Assembly (NCBI GenBank): GCA_022749755.1
Contig: CM040450.1
Location: 689,452-753,451, forward strand
From: Azadirachta indica
Lineage: Eukaryota; Streptophyta; Magnoliopsida; Sapindales; Meliaceae
Direction: 5' to 3'
DNA length: 64,000 nucleotides
Part shown: piece after piece, positions 13,401 to 25,015 of the stretch
How the letters are laid out: each line of letters starts with the position of its first letter
Numbering within the stretch: the stretch's first letter is position 1
Translations under genes and position numbers: made by a program
Notes under the pieces: generated by a model
Database searches by the model: none
What the model was told of the DNA's origin: nothing
What the model saw: the letters and a program-made list of their open reading frames with translations, nothing else

Positions 13401-16400
13401 AAAACAGTTCAGCTTTTCCAATTTCTGAAAACATTTGTACACTGCATCCATGTTTTGATTTTCTTTTACGATAGTTTCTTTTGCTGACAAATGTTTTACC
13501 TTATTTTCCTTTTTTTTTGCTTAAGGTTTTTCAAACAGTTGTTAACGTACGTTAGTCTAAATTCGATGGCCCTGTCCCTCTTTCGGTGTATTGCGGGTTT
13601 TGGAAGAACAGAAGTTGTTTGTAACACACTGGGTTTTTTCTTTATGCTAATTATTTTTGTGCTCGGAGGATTTATTATTGCCAAAGGTAACAAGTTGATT
13701 TGATTTTACAATTAATTTGTTCTTATATGTTGTCAGAGCAAGCTGTCCAATAGTCATAGTGTTGATATTTGTTGTAACTTGTCATAAGTTGAGGATTATT
13801 TACATTATTGAGGTTTCTTTCATTAATTCATTTCCTTTCGTGCCTGCAGATGACATTCAGCCTTTTATGATATGGGGCTACTATGTTTCTCCTATGATGT
13901 ATGGACAAAATGCCATAGTTATGAATGAGTTCCTTGATGATAGATGGAGTACGGTAAGATCTAATATGGCTTCACATAAAATGCATATGCACATATGTAT
14001 TCTGCCATTTCTTATTTTCTTGGCCACAACTCCGAAGCAAAACCTTACGTGTTCAAATGTAAATTAATGCAGCCTGTTAACGATTCCAACCATCATCAAA
14101 CTACTGTCGGGAAATTGATTCTTGACTCTAGAGGCTTCTTCACTGAGGATTTTTGGTTTTGGATTTGCATTGGAGCTTTACTTGGGTTTGCTGTTCTCTT
14201 CAACATTCTTTTTGTTGTAGCTATAACTTATTTGAATCGTAAGTTCTCTTATCGCATTTTGGTACATGATCTTTTGCATGGAAAAGAGTTTCAATGTTGA
14301 TCAAAACTTCTTATTCCGAAAATCAATTTGCAGCTCTTGGTAGTTCAAAATCAATTGTCATAGAAGAAAATGGAGGCCAGAAGAAAAAGAAGGGGGCTTC
14401 TAAACAACATGAAACAGAAGGTTTATCCGCTAACATTGTCCTCTTTTTCCATTATGTAGCCGGTAATTGTGTTAAGATGTATGTCATACTTATACAAGAT
14501 CAGCAAGCCAATGTATTTTTTGATAAGAGGGTGACTTGTTTCTTTGTAGGTTAAATGTAGGTTAAAATGGCTATAGTATTTTGTCTTAGACCTACAATCC
14601 TTGCAATCCTCGCCCTTTCTATCTTTTAGTTCAGCCAAATTCAATTTTATTGCTGGGAGATATTGTAGGAGTTTGAACAGGCTCGATGATATCACATTCT
14701 TCCAGATGTCTGAACATGTTGAAAATTGCAGGTACTGACATGACAGTGAGAAGTTCATCTGAAATTGGTGGTGCTATTGAACATGCAACTAAAAGAGGAA
14801 TGGTTTTGCCATTCCAACCTCTTTCACTTGCATTCAACCATATCAACTACTATGTGGATATGCCTGCGGTAAGTTATTCATCTTTAAACTTTCCAATTTT
14901 TGGAGTTTGTGGAGGCAATTTAGTTTGAGAAGCCTACTTTTGTGAGGGATTCACTAACAAGATATTGTATTAGTCAAATACTAGTAAGAGACTTCATTCA
15001 AGTTAATCTTAACTCCAAATTTTATTCAACATGATTAAAATGTATGATTTTGTTGAAATTGTTTAATTTATGCTTGTGAGAAAATGTTGAAATGAATAAT
15101 TGGTTGGTGACCAGGAAATGAAAGCTCAAGGAGTTGAAGAAGATCGCCTTCAACTACTACGCGATGTTAGTGGTGCTTTCAGACCAGGGGTATTGACAGC
15201 ACTGGTGGGTGTAAGTGGTGCAGGGAAGACAACTCTGATGGATGTTCTGGCAGGAAGGAAGACAGGAGGGTACATTGAAGGAACCATTAGCATTTCTGGT
15301 TACCCAAAGAATCAAGATACATTTGCTCGTGTGAGCGGTTATTGTGAACAGAGTGACATTCATTCACCACATGTTACTGTTTACGAGTCTCTCGTATACT
15401 CTGCCTGGCTTCGTCTTTCTTCAGACATAGATAAAAAAACACGAATGGTATTTGAAGTTATGCTGTAGTTAATTTTTTTAAAAGAATATCTCTCCTTATT
15501 GAACATCACACTTAATGTGTCTGCAAAACATCAACCTTCATGTGTCTGCAGATGTTTGTCGATGAAGTTATGGACCTGGTGGAGCTTAGACCGTTGATGA
15601 ATTCTCTTGTTGGCCTTCCAGGAGTAGATGGTCTTTCAACAGAACAAAGGAAGAGGTTAACTATAGCTGTTGAGTTGGTTGCTAACCCCTCCATAATCTT
15701 CATGGATGAGCCAACATCTGGTCTTGATGCCAGAGCTGCTGCCGTTGTTATGCGTACTGTGAGAAATACAGTGGATACTGGAAGAACTGTTGTGTGCACT
15801 ATTCACCAGCCAAGCATAGACATTTTTGAAGCATTTGACGAGGTATATTGATCAGTTTCTCTACACTTGGAAATTTTCTGTTTTACAATTCTTCATTGAT
15901 TTGTGCTGAATGTGGTATTCAACATGACATTTTGCTTGTTGCAGCTACTCTTGATGAAAAGAGGAGGGCAAGTCATTTATGCCGGACCCCTTGGTCGCCA
16001 TTCTCACAAGCTCATAGAATATTTTGAGGTAAGAATTTTGGCTTTCAACTCTGTGGTTCTATTTAGCATTGAACACAAACAATCAACTGAACCATTGTGT
16101 CTCAGCTTCTGATCCACTCCTCAGATTGCATTTAATCTTATTTGTTGCAAATTCCTCATGCATTCTTGCGTCTGAAATGCATTGTACTGAACTTAATATG
16201 TATAACCTATTACAGGCTATCCCAGGGGTTCCCAAAATTAAGGAGGGATACAATCCAGCAACATGGATGCTTGAGGTCAGTGCTCCTTCAGTTGAGGCTC
16301 GACTGGATGTTGATTTCGCGGAAATCTATTTCAACTCTTCTCTTTATCAGTAAGTTTAAGTCTGTAGAATTCATGCTTTTGGTTTTTAAATTGTTATTAT

Positions 16401-17804
16401 TATTTTTATTATTATCTCACATTATTTTTTGTCCAAAATTCAACTTTCAGGAGGAATCAAGAACTTATTAAAGAGCTTAGTACTCCACCACCAGGCTCCA
16501 AGGATCTCTACTTCCCAACCAAATACTCTCAACCCTTTCTCACTCAGTGCAGGGCTTGTTTCTGGAAAATGCGTCAGTCTTACTGGAGAGACCCTCAATA
16601 TAATGTTACACGGTACCTCATGACATTAGTGGTTGGTTTTCTCTTTGGTCTTATCTTCTGGGACAAAGGAACAAAGACGTAAGTCTTCATTCTGTTCTTC
16701 TTTTGTGCTGTAATTTTAATTGAGCTCGTTCAACCACGGAATGATAGTTTGGAAGTCAATTAAAATCCTTTTTTTCTTTTCTTGATTTCACAGAAAAAAA
16801 AAACAAGATCTTACTAATCTTTTTGGAGCCATGTACTCTGCTGTGCTTTTCCTTGGATCCACCAATGCAAACACAGTTCAGGCTGTTGTTGCCACTGAGA
16901 GAACAGTCTTCTACCGTGAAAGAGCAGCTGTAATGTACTCTGCACTAGCTTATGCTTTTGCTCAGGTAATAAAATTAATTTAATCTCACCTAACTGATAA
17001 GCATCTTCAATATTTCCAGACTCGAGTTCTGGCATTTTTATAAGCCAGCACCTTGAGAGCTAGCTAATCTATTTTTATTAGCTTAGTGATAAAATTCATC
17101 TATATTGTATTTTTATTATTTGCAAGAAATACGCAAAGCCATTAACGAGTTGAGTAACAAACCTATCTTTGATTTTGCAGGTGGCTATAGAGATAATATA
17201 TGTAACATCTCAAAGTGTCATCTATTCTCTTCTTCTGTACTCCATGATGCAATTTGAATGGAAAGTGGCAAGATTCTTGTGGTTCTTGTACTTCGTATGG
17301 GTTACCTTTATGATATTCACATTGTACGGGATGATGACTATCGCACTGTCTCCGGCCCAACAAATCGGTGCCATATTCTCGGGATTCCTCCTTGGTTTGT
17401 GGAACTTGTTCTGCGGTTTTCTAGTTTCTAGAACGGTGTGCCACTTCAAACTCAATACTTATCTAATACTTGTTCTGCATCAAATTTAGCACAATTATAG
17501 TTTGTTGACACTTGGATCATGTAACATGTTGCAGCAACTTCCCGTCTGGTGGAGGTGGTACTACTGGGGAAATCCGAACTCTTGGTCACTCTATGGCATT
17601 GTGACTAGTCAAGTTGGTGATATAGACGGTATGGTGGAGATTCCAGGAGGTGATCCAGTGACAGTGAAGCAGTTCCTTAAAGATAGTTTGGGATTTGAAT
17701 ATGACTTCCTTCCTGTCGTTGCAGTGGTCCTGCTTGCTTGGCTTCTCCTCTTTCTCTTTGTGTTTGCCTACGGCATCAAGTTCCTCAACTTCCAGAGGAG
17801 ATAA
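10479..17804 (+). CDS. Full-size PDR-type ABCG ABC transporter, 20 exons
   Basis: ATP-driven membrane exporter of the plant pleiotropic-drug-resistance subfamily, usually in the plasma membrane; substrate not predictable. Exons: 10479-10864, 10961-11081, 11399-11487, 11681-11765, 11859-12149, 12235-12325, 12497-13398, 13539-13686, 13850-13953, 14073-14238, 14334-14420, 14732-14868, 15115-15447, 15552-15842, 15945-16028, 16216-16349, 16451-16678, 16794-16965, 17181-17435, 17535-17804. All introns are GT-AG; total about 1,457 residues, normal for the family. Reverse NBD-TMD order: NBD1 has Walker [10 protein letters not shown] (about 205-213), signature ISGGQKKR (344-351) and Walker B VLLMDE (364-369). 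TMD1 spans about 518-780. NBD2 has GVSGAGKTT (901-909), the PDR-type signature LSTEQRKR (1008-1015) and IIFMDEP (1028-1034). TMD2 runs from about 1170 to the end. The start is the first ATG of the N-terminal region, in context 'aagATGGCG', and the typical [20 protein letters not shown] motif follows. Oddities: the intron 7/exon 8 acceptor (see separate entry) and a 10-A run opening exon 18. The exact orthologue is not assigned. Confidence 0.93.
13399..13540 (+). other. Irregular intron 7 / exon 8 acceptor
   Basis: Exon 7 ends on a codon boundary at 13,398 (donor CAG|gtaaaa). The natural-looking acceptor 'ttaag' ends at 13,525, but exon 8 read from there is out of phase by one base and soon meets TAG. 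Exon 8 in the correct frame would include codons for F-F-K-Q, which family members have next. The only acceptor that keeps the frame is 'caaacag', ending at 13,538, and using it drops these four residues. The simplest reading is a one-base insertion (the extra G, or one T of the following T run) after an ancestral acceptor. An assembly error is also possible. Confidence 0.6.
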
Positions 17805-17966
17805 ATTGGACAGCAAGTCCCATTATCTTCAACATGAATGTTAGTTTTAGCCTTCATCTATATCATAGAAAATTGTTGTCTGATGTAAATTATTGGTGAT
17901 GGCGTAACAAGATGTTTACTTCTTATGCCATTCTCTCTTGCTTTGTGTTATTAAGTTGGGATATGA
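17805..17966 (+). other. Putative 3' UTR and downstream flank of the transporter
   Basis: The 160 bp between the stop codon and the next element's target-site duplication contain a T-rich stretch but no canonical AATAAA. An AATAAA-like 'ttaataaatg' appears at about 18,032, already inside the adjacent transposon. Polyadenylation may therefore use a weak upstream signal or one supplied by the element. Confidence 0.35.
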
Positions 17967-18531
17967 GAGTTTAACGGGAGAATCCCAAATTGCCGCCCCT
18001 GCTGTTTAGCATAATATCCTAACGTCCCCTGTTTAATAAATGCCCCCATCACTCGCTCAACTTTATTTCCGTTATATTAGTGTTTTTAGACATTTATTAA
18101 ATTATGCTTTACTAATGCATCAGTTTACTTTGCACTAAAAATAAATGGGTTCCACATAAGAGCGGGTGACAACTATGAGTAGACCTATCAACAACCTTTT
18201 CGAATTAAAATATAGTAAAAACATTACATTATACCTAAAAAAAGGCTTCTTGCAAGATAATCAAAGGCACACTTATTTCAAATTAATATATAATTAAATA
18301 AAAATTATCACAAAAAAAAAAAAAGAAAAAAAGTCCACTACCCTGATATTCTTTGGTTCTTCTTCAGCTTTTAAGTTTATCTACATTTTTTAGTTCATTC
18401 TTTTTTATCTTATTTGCATGTCCTTCCCTTTCTCCTACCATTTTTTTCTTCTTTTTGCCTCTAACCACGAACCATTTTTTCTGTTGAAAACGATGAGTTG
18501 TGGCCTCTATATTTACCCTTGCGAAGTGAAG

Positions 18532-18567
18532 AAAAATTAGAAAAATTAGAAAAATTAGAAAAATTAA
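18532..18567. repeat. 9-bp tandem repeat (AAAAATTAG)n
   Basis: Nearly four perfect head-to-tail copies of AAAAATTAG inside the Mutator-like element. Confidence 0.85.
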
Positions 18568-18853
18568 ATTAACCCAAAAAAATTACTATTCACACCCCAA
18601 TCTAGAAGCAAATATAATCCAAATTATATTAATTGCATTTTTTTTTTCTTTTGTTTACTCCATCAAATCTTTCATCCTACAAATTGGTAAATCCTAAACA
18701 AACTTTATCTCTCAATCCTTTCTGATACTGACTAAAGTCTCAGCAAGCAAACAGAGTCTAATCAATATTTGCATTTTATTTATTTACTTTTGCTTTTTAC
18801 CTTATCAAATCCCTCTCGACAAATAAGCAAAAAAAAACCTAGCTACCATTTTG

Positions 18854-19165
18854 GAGATGTTAAAGGCAGATTTGGCGAAGGGTGATGGTAGCGATAGTGA
18901 CGTTGTGGTGGAGAGATGGTGGCAGTAAAATGATGGTGGGTGAAAGGTTGTGACATGAAAGGCGAGTGAGATGTCATGTAATGAGAGAAGGAGAGGGAGA
19001 GAAATTATTGCAGGCATGGAGGCAGATCTAATAGAGGGTGGTGGTGGCCGTAGTGATGGTGTGGTGAAGAGATGATGGCGGTAGAATAGTGAAGGGTGAG
19101 ATGCTGCGTGACGAGAGGTTGGTGAGAGGAAAAGGAGAATGAGAAGTTGCAGCAGGCGGAAGAGG
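18854..19165. repeat. Two-copy tandem duplication, period about 156 bp
   Basis: Copy 1 (about 18,854-19,010) and copy 2 (about 19,011-19,165) share 'aggcagat' at their starts, then a GGTGATGG/GGTGGTGG-rich core, 'gagatg.tggcggtag' and 'ggtgagatg'. This part of the element is G-rich and much less AT-rich than its surroundings. It could be a captured, degenerate coding fragment. The minus-strand frames in it (18,805-19,017 and 19,005-19,271) are His/Ser/Pro-rich and resemble no family I know. Confidence 0.55.
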
Positions 19166-19479
19166 CTAGGTGATGGATGGTTGTTGGTGATAGTCGGCTA
19201 TTGTTAATTCTAAAATCTAGAGTCTTGATTTGGACTTTTGTAAAGTTCGAAATTACCTTAAGAAGTAACAAATTTTTGTAATAGAGATAACGCTAAGGGA
19301 GTAATGGGTATTTATCAAACAACAGGGTGATGTTAGGGTATTAGACTAAATAATAGAGAGAAATCATATATTTTCTCGAGTTTAATTCCATAAATAACTT
19401 TATAGTATTTCTTTTAATAAATCTCATAAAAGAAAATTCACTGCTCCTTTAATATGTGATAGGATCTTAAGTTAAGCAA

Positions 19480-19640
19480 ATAAGCTCGAGCTCAGCCCAG
19501 CTTAGGTGAAGCCCAAATTGTAGGGTTGGGTTAAATCCAACCTTAAATTTTAGGTTGGGCCTGAGCTTTTATTTGAAAATCCTGGTATTTGTCGAGTTGG
19601 ATTCGGGTCTAGTTCGAGTACTTGGAAATTTAGCTCACTA
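19480..19640. repeat. Fragment of a GC-richer dispersed element
   Basis: A block with repeated 'agctcgagctcagcccagct', 'ttgggttaaatccaacc' and 'ttaggttgggcctgag' motifs. The inverted 'gggttggg / ccaacc' themes are typical of ends of small non-autonomous hAT-like elements in plants. No target duplication could be fixed. Confidence 0.35.
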
Positions 19641-19653
19641 CATATACATACAT

Positions 19654-19687
<34 letters not shown>

Positions 19688-19688
19688 T
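19641..19688. repeat. (CATA)n/(TA)n microsatellite
   Basis: A run of CATA units passing into a pure TA tract. Confidence 0.85.
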
Positions 19689-21039
19689 ACATTGTTGCAA
19701 AATCCAAACCAAGAGAGAGACTAAGCAAAAACAAAAGCAAGTTAGAGAGCTGAAAGAGCGAGAAATAAAGAGGAAATAAAAGAAAAGAAGGAAGAAGGAA
19801 AAGAACTAGGTCAAAATTTACAATTGAGATTATTATAATGTTATGATATGTTGTTTTAAAATTTTTAATAAAGTATTTTACATGATTTAGTTTTATATTT
19901 CCTTTGTAAGTTTCTATATATTATATTGTGAGTTAATAATTGTTATTATTAAATTGATATGAGGAAGTGATTCCCAAAAAAAGAGAAAAATCAACTAAAG
20001 TATAAAATTATTGTATGGTATTTAACTATGCATTGGGGTTGATTTGGTCTTAAAACTGAAAAGTAAGACATTTTATTTCATTTAAGATTTAAGTAAATAT
20101 TTATAAAATTCCTGAACTATTATGTATTGATTTAATTAATTATTTTCTAAACCGAGTTTAAATAGTGAGTTTCATGTGAATATTATTTTTATAAATACAA
20201 TAAGAAAAGTATGTCAACACATGTCATATTTATGTAAAGAGATAACTATTATGAAAATATTATGTTTCTGTAATTGTTAAATATTATTATGATAATACAA
20301 ATATTGATATGAAATAACATATAATAAACAGAGATGTGATGACATCATGATTGATGTATGCACAATTGACTTGCGGTGTGATTTTAGTTCTCTAGTGAAA
20401 GTCTGCATGGATGTGGCAATCCTTGGGAATAATGTCCTAAAAACATGCCAATATTTGTGAATGACGGTTCCTAGAAATAATATTCCAAAAGTACTCATAG
20501 AATGAATTGATTGAAATTATTTATAGTAAAAGAATAAATATTTTTTGGTTATTTTCTATGAATATTGTTTTTAAAATTTCTTCATGATATTTTATTACAT
20601 TCATGGTTTATCGTTGAAATTCAAAAAGTATTTTTATATTTAAATTCATTTATTTTAAAATCCTAAAACTGTTTTTACCTATAAATATTTACTAGGCGCT
20701 ATATATTAATACTTTAGGAAGAGGATTTTGTTATCTTTTTGAACCTTACGAGAATATATTGATATATTTATATGGTTATGTATTTACAGATATACAAATA
20801 TATATTGTATAACTTTAGTATATCTCTATAGTTAGTATTTAAATGCTAAACCCTAGTATTGATTACGTTTAGTTTAGAAATGAAATGAAGTAGTTGATGT
20901 TGAATCTTAATAGGGAGTATTTAAAGAAATAATTTTAAATTATAGGTTTTAGATTTGACAGATGTTTGCATTATAAGACGAAACTCTACCAAAACTTAAT
21001 TTACATATATAAAAATTAATGAGGCATTTTAACACCACT
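19689..21039. other. AT-rich intergenic DNA
   Basis: A purine-rich stretch follows the microsatellite (about 19,705-19,805). Beyond that I see no gene, RNA or element end. The 73-codon minus frame at 20,277-20,498 is unrecognised. Confidence 0.5.
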
Positions 21040-21640
21040 ATTCCCTATTTAAATGCTTTTGATATGAATGAATTGTGATAACATGATAACCACAATAATT
21101 TGATTGTTATTGCGTGATCTATTTGTTTTCATAGTGCTTAATGCATTCTTGGCATAATAATAAATAGCTCACGCACCAAGCATTATTATATGTTTTAAAA
21201 TATGTAAGTTTGAATTCCACATCAAGATTAAATTGATAATTAATGAAAACTAATGCATGTGATTAGATTGCATGTTTAGACGATTGCTACCATGGTAAGT
21301 TGTTAGAATTTCTTGATTATATAAATATACCATGAAAATGATAATTATTGACAGATTCTTGAGCTTTAACGCTTTTTATCTTGATTGATTTTTTATTCTT
21401 GATTTGCTCTCTTAGGAAATTTATGTATTTTACTTTGTTTATTGTCCTTACTTTTGTTTGTTTAAAACTTGATCTTAATAATCAACCTTACTTTCATACT
21501 ATTTGTTTTCGCATTCGTTATAGGGTTAGCAATAAAGAGTATCAATATAACTTATCCTCTATGAGATCGATCTCATAAAAATAATTGTCATACTACAATA
21601 TATTTGTAGACTTGCAAGTTTTAATTGAGTTTATTTAGAA
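21040..21640 (+). repeat. Dispersed repeat, left arm of a widely spaced inverted pair
   Basis: This block matches, in reverse complement and with moderate divergence, 25,016-25,560. Shared landmarks in order are 'atgaattgtgataacatgat', 'catagtgcttaatgcattct', 'actaatgcatgtgattagat', 'attcttgatttgctctctta' and 'gacttgcaagttttaattg'. The two arms lie about 3.4 kb apart. The 65-codon frame at 21,381-21,578 falls inside the arm and is not a credible gene. Confidence 0.6.
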
Positions 21641-21939
21641 TATTTAATTTACGGGAACTAGAATTTTATATCGTCATCAAACTAACAAGTCCAAGCTAAC
21701 AACTCTATTGAACTAATCAGTTAACAATTACAACAATATCTAATAACTGACCAATAACAATTCATTACAAAACAATTCCATCAAATCAAATCATCAATCA
21801 CCATTCCATATCAAGTTAGATACAACACCAACCCGTTCCAAATGAATTTCATCCATCAATTGTTAGCTATCAATGTCATTGTATAGGCACACTCCAATGA
21901 ACTAGATTACTTTGGGGCCTTTTCATGTGAAAAAATATT
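21641..21939. other. Intergenic DNA
   Basis: About 21,680-21,870 is A/C-rich with many 'caa' and 'atca' runs. Nothing else is recognisable. Confidence 0.4.
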
Positions 21940-22275
21940 AGTATAGTAAGATTGTAAGCATATTGTAGTCGCCTTATATTCTAGAAATCATGCTTTACTC
22001 AAATTGGGTCCATTAACAAATAATAAGATTGTAAAATTATAAACATAGTTTTAGTTGCATTACATCATGGACACCAAAGCATGATTTCCTTACATTTTAC
22101 AAAATCATGCTTTGTTTAAATTAAATATACTAACAAATGGTAAGATTGTAATATACTTATTGTTGCATTATATCCATAAATCATGCTTAAATTAAATCTA
22201 TTAACTAACAATAAAATCGTAAAATTGTAATATATTTTTGGTTGTATTATGTTTTAGAAATCAAAGCATGCTTTC
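21940..22275. repeat. Imperfect tandem repeat, period about 105-115 bp, three copies
   Basis: Each copy carries, in order, 'aagattgtaa(aattata)', a 'tagttgcatta' block, 'aaatcatgcttt' and 'aaattaaat.tattaacaaa'. The key word 'atcatgctt' or 'gcatgctt' recurs in each copy. The divergence indicates an old duplication. Confidence 0.6.
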
Positions 22276-22880
22276 TTAATATCTTAATAGTGTCAATTGT
22301 AGATTTATCCTCTTGTTATCATCTTGAGTAAAGACTACAATACCTCTTTAAATTAATAATATATACATACTTAATTATCAAATTTGAAAAGTTTCTTCTA
22401 AAAAAAAGTATATAAAGATATGTCTTTACTAAATATTCATGTCAATTTGTATTATTCCTAATGTATCTTTATTCGGTTCTTCCTTGGTAGGAACTAAATA
22501 GTATGATGCTTTTATTGTTAGACTAATGACAACCAAAACCAATGGAATCTCACTAACAAGCTAATTAAAATAGTTGCATTCTAAACAAAGTTTTAATTGA
22601 AAATTGAAAGCCACAGTGATGATTATAAGGCATAAAATCTAGTTTACATGGGCCTAATTGCTCTAATAAACTAGCAATTATGTGTACTCACCATTTTGAG
22701 TTTTCATGTCGTATGCGTTGCTTATAGTAGATATTATACAAGGATGAATGAATCCAAACTATTAGATCTTGTCTTCATTTTTCATTTTTTCATTCAAGCA
22801 CCAAATAAAGTTATGCAATTTAAAAAACACAAATCTATTTTTCGAAAGAGAAAGCAAGAAAATATTACTGCTTATGTAAT

Positions 22881-23180
22881 CCATAAATTCATGTGTCTGC
22901 ATTTTTTTCCTCATGTAAATTATTAAATTACACTTATCCCTACCAATAAATAAGTAATATAAGATCCTCTATATATTTTATTGTCCAATAGTTATGGAAT
23001 AGATTTAGATTCATCAATAAGCATTAATCTTTGAATTGGATTGTTTCTCAAGTAAATAATCCACAAATTCATGTCTCTGTATTTGTTTCTCACGCTAATT
23101 ATTAAATTACATTCATCCCTCTCAATATAATGGCACAAGACCATCTATATATTTTATTGTCCAATGGTTATGTAATGGAT
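22881..23180. repeat. Direct repeat, about 115 bp, spaced 180 bp
   Basis: Copy 1 begins 'ccataaattcatgtgtctgc' at 22,881 and copy 2 'ccacaaattcatgtctctgt' at 23,061. Both continue with 'attattaaattaca', 'catccct'-like and 'ctatatattttattgtccaa' words in the same order. The plus frame at 22,696-22,926 runs into copy 1 and is unrecognised. Confidence 0.65.
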
Positions 23181-23471
23181 CCTTCAATAGGTAACAATCG
23201 ATCACACAACTTACCAAACAACTTTATTTTGGATCCCTTTTCATATGCATAATTCTTGCATTCAATATCCTTTGCATCAATATTACTAGTTTTAGAATTG
23301 GTTGAGTTTCTTTTGGATTTCGCTAAGTGTTTTTTGGACTTATACATGTCTTCTTTAGACTTGGAAGACTTGTTATGAGTATTTTTAGGGTTATTAGTTT
23401 GCTTCTATAAGACTTGTTATTAGAATTGGTTGAGTTTGCTTCTATATGTTATTAGTTTCCTTCTTGTTTTT

Positions 23472-23473
23472 TT

Positions 23474-23506
<33 letters not shown>

Positions 23507-23508
23507 AT
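23472..23508. repeat. (TA)n/(TATG)n microsatellite
   Basis: A TA tract continuing into ATGT units. Confidence 0.85.
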
Positions 23509-23739
23509 AGATATATTTTTTGTTGATGCATTTTATTTAGGGGTCTCGTCTTTGTTTTCTTGCTTTCGATTATAAAACCAAAATATGAAATGGGTATCTC
23601 AAATTAATTACTCTATAGTAACAATTTACTAAGTTGCTTGGAAATTTCTATATTAACTAAATCTTCCTCGCTCTTACCTTCTCTCTTGCTCATAAAATGC
23701 ATTGCCATAAGCAATGTTAAAAGTACATTTAAAGGGTTA

Positions 23740-24095
23740 TAAACTTTCCCAAATCTTGTAACTTGATATTGTTTTTACATTGTCCTCTAATGATTGTGTG
23801 AATAGGTCATTTCTACCTTTTTTCTCAGTCAACTTATCCTAATACCAAAATAAAAGCACGTATTATAATATAATGATTGAAAATTAAATCAAAATACCGA
23901 GCAATGTATTATACTAACAAGTTTTTCAAGTTTTGCAACCTGATATTGTTTTTACACTCTCTCTCAACAATTGTGTGAATATGTCATTTCTACTTTCTTT
24001 TCTTAACCAAAATAGAAGCACATATTCTACTATAATTGTTGAAAATTAAATTCAAATATCTAGTAATGCATTATGCTTACAATTTTTTCACTACT
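23740..24095. repeat. Two-copy tandem duplication, period about 178 bp
   Basis: Both copies contain, in order, 'tgatattgtttttaca', 'attgtgtgaata', 'gtcatttctac', 'aaaat(a)aaagcac', 'ttgaaaattaaat' and 'caatgtattat/taatgcattatg'. The interval is non-coding. Like 21,940-22,275 and 22,881-23,180 it is a local duplication, so 21.9-24.1 kb is made largely of short duplicated blocks. Confidence 0.65.
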
Positions 24096-25015
24096 GATAG
24101 AACAAAAGGATTATAGCCTTTATGTTTCTTTTACCAAGCTCTTTTTCATGCAAGACTAATAAGCTAATCCACATACCCAACGTTACTCAAATAAAGGCTT
24201 AACAATTTCATGTTTGCCAGCATTTCCCTCTTGGGTAAGCTCTTATCAATTTCATATTTTAAAAGACTTATTTCTTCGTGCTGTAGTAACCAAATATCCT
24301 ATATAATTAACTATATATATGTTATGCCATATATGTATTATGTGTGTGTGTGCGCATGTCTTTTGTTCTAAGCATGTTTGCTTACTCAAACAGAGATTTT
24401 TGTGCTTCAAGTGAATAATATGATAAAAATGCTTGAATAGTTTAGAAGCTTAACAGATGTTATACTTGAGTAAAATGTTTTAAACGCTTTGTTTATCACC
24501 AATACGAAGAGGAAGCTATGTTAATCTAATGACAAAATATGTATAGCTAGCTATAGTATCTAATGATTATTAGTACAAATGTGTCCCAAAAATACATTAC
24601 TAATATATATATATATATATGCAGCAAATGTATTTTTAGTAACCAAATCAGCTAAAACTTACAAATTGTTGCATGACCCTAATAACATCTTTAATTTAAC
24701 GATTGGTTATAAATGTTTAACATTTTCTTTTGTTGTTGAAAAGTATTTGTTATTTGCAAATAAAAATTAAATTATCAATATCAATGACATTACCAAAAAA
24801 AAAAACCTCTTATACAATTATATTTGAAAATAAACATGTACCACAAACTCTTCTGTAAGGCGAGCCACCACAAAAGAATCTCAATTTTTTTTTTTGATAA
24901 AAATATACAACGATAAAGGCTCTAACATATTTGGATCATCCTTGCATGGTGAGTCATTAATCTTTATTTAAAGTTTCTAAATGTAGTATTATGAGATTTG
25001 AGTTACCTCAAAGTG
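24096..25015. other. Intergenic DNA with microsatellites
   Basis: A (TG)n tract lies at about 24,340-24,352 and a (TA)n tract at about 24,604-24,622. The 63-codon frame at 24,579-24,770 runs through the TA tract and is not credible. Confidence 0.5.

Larger units (their letters stand above)
17967..19386. mobile_element. Mutator-like element with 9-bp target-site duplication
   Basis: The element spans about 17,976-19,377, flanked by 'gagtttaac' (17,967-17,975) and 'gagtttaat' (19,378-19,386), a 9-bp duplication with one mismatch as expected for Mutator-like elements. The left end 'gggagaatcccaaattgcc' and the reverse complement of the right end are related. Stretches such as left 'aatatcctaacgtcccc' and right-complement 'aataccctaacatcacc' match further in. 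The interior holds a short tandem array and a 156-bp duplication but no transposase, so the element is non-autonomous. It sits immediately 3' of the transporter gene. Confidence 0.68.

Noticed and set aside
21940..24095. CRISPR-like appearance of repeated blocks
   Set aside because: Periods are 100-180 bp with diverged copies, no short identical repeats with unique spacers, and the context is a plant genome.
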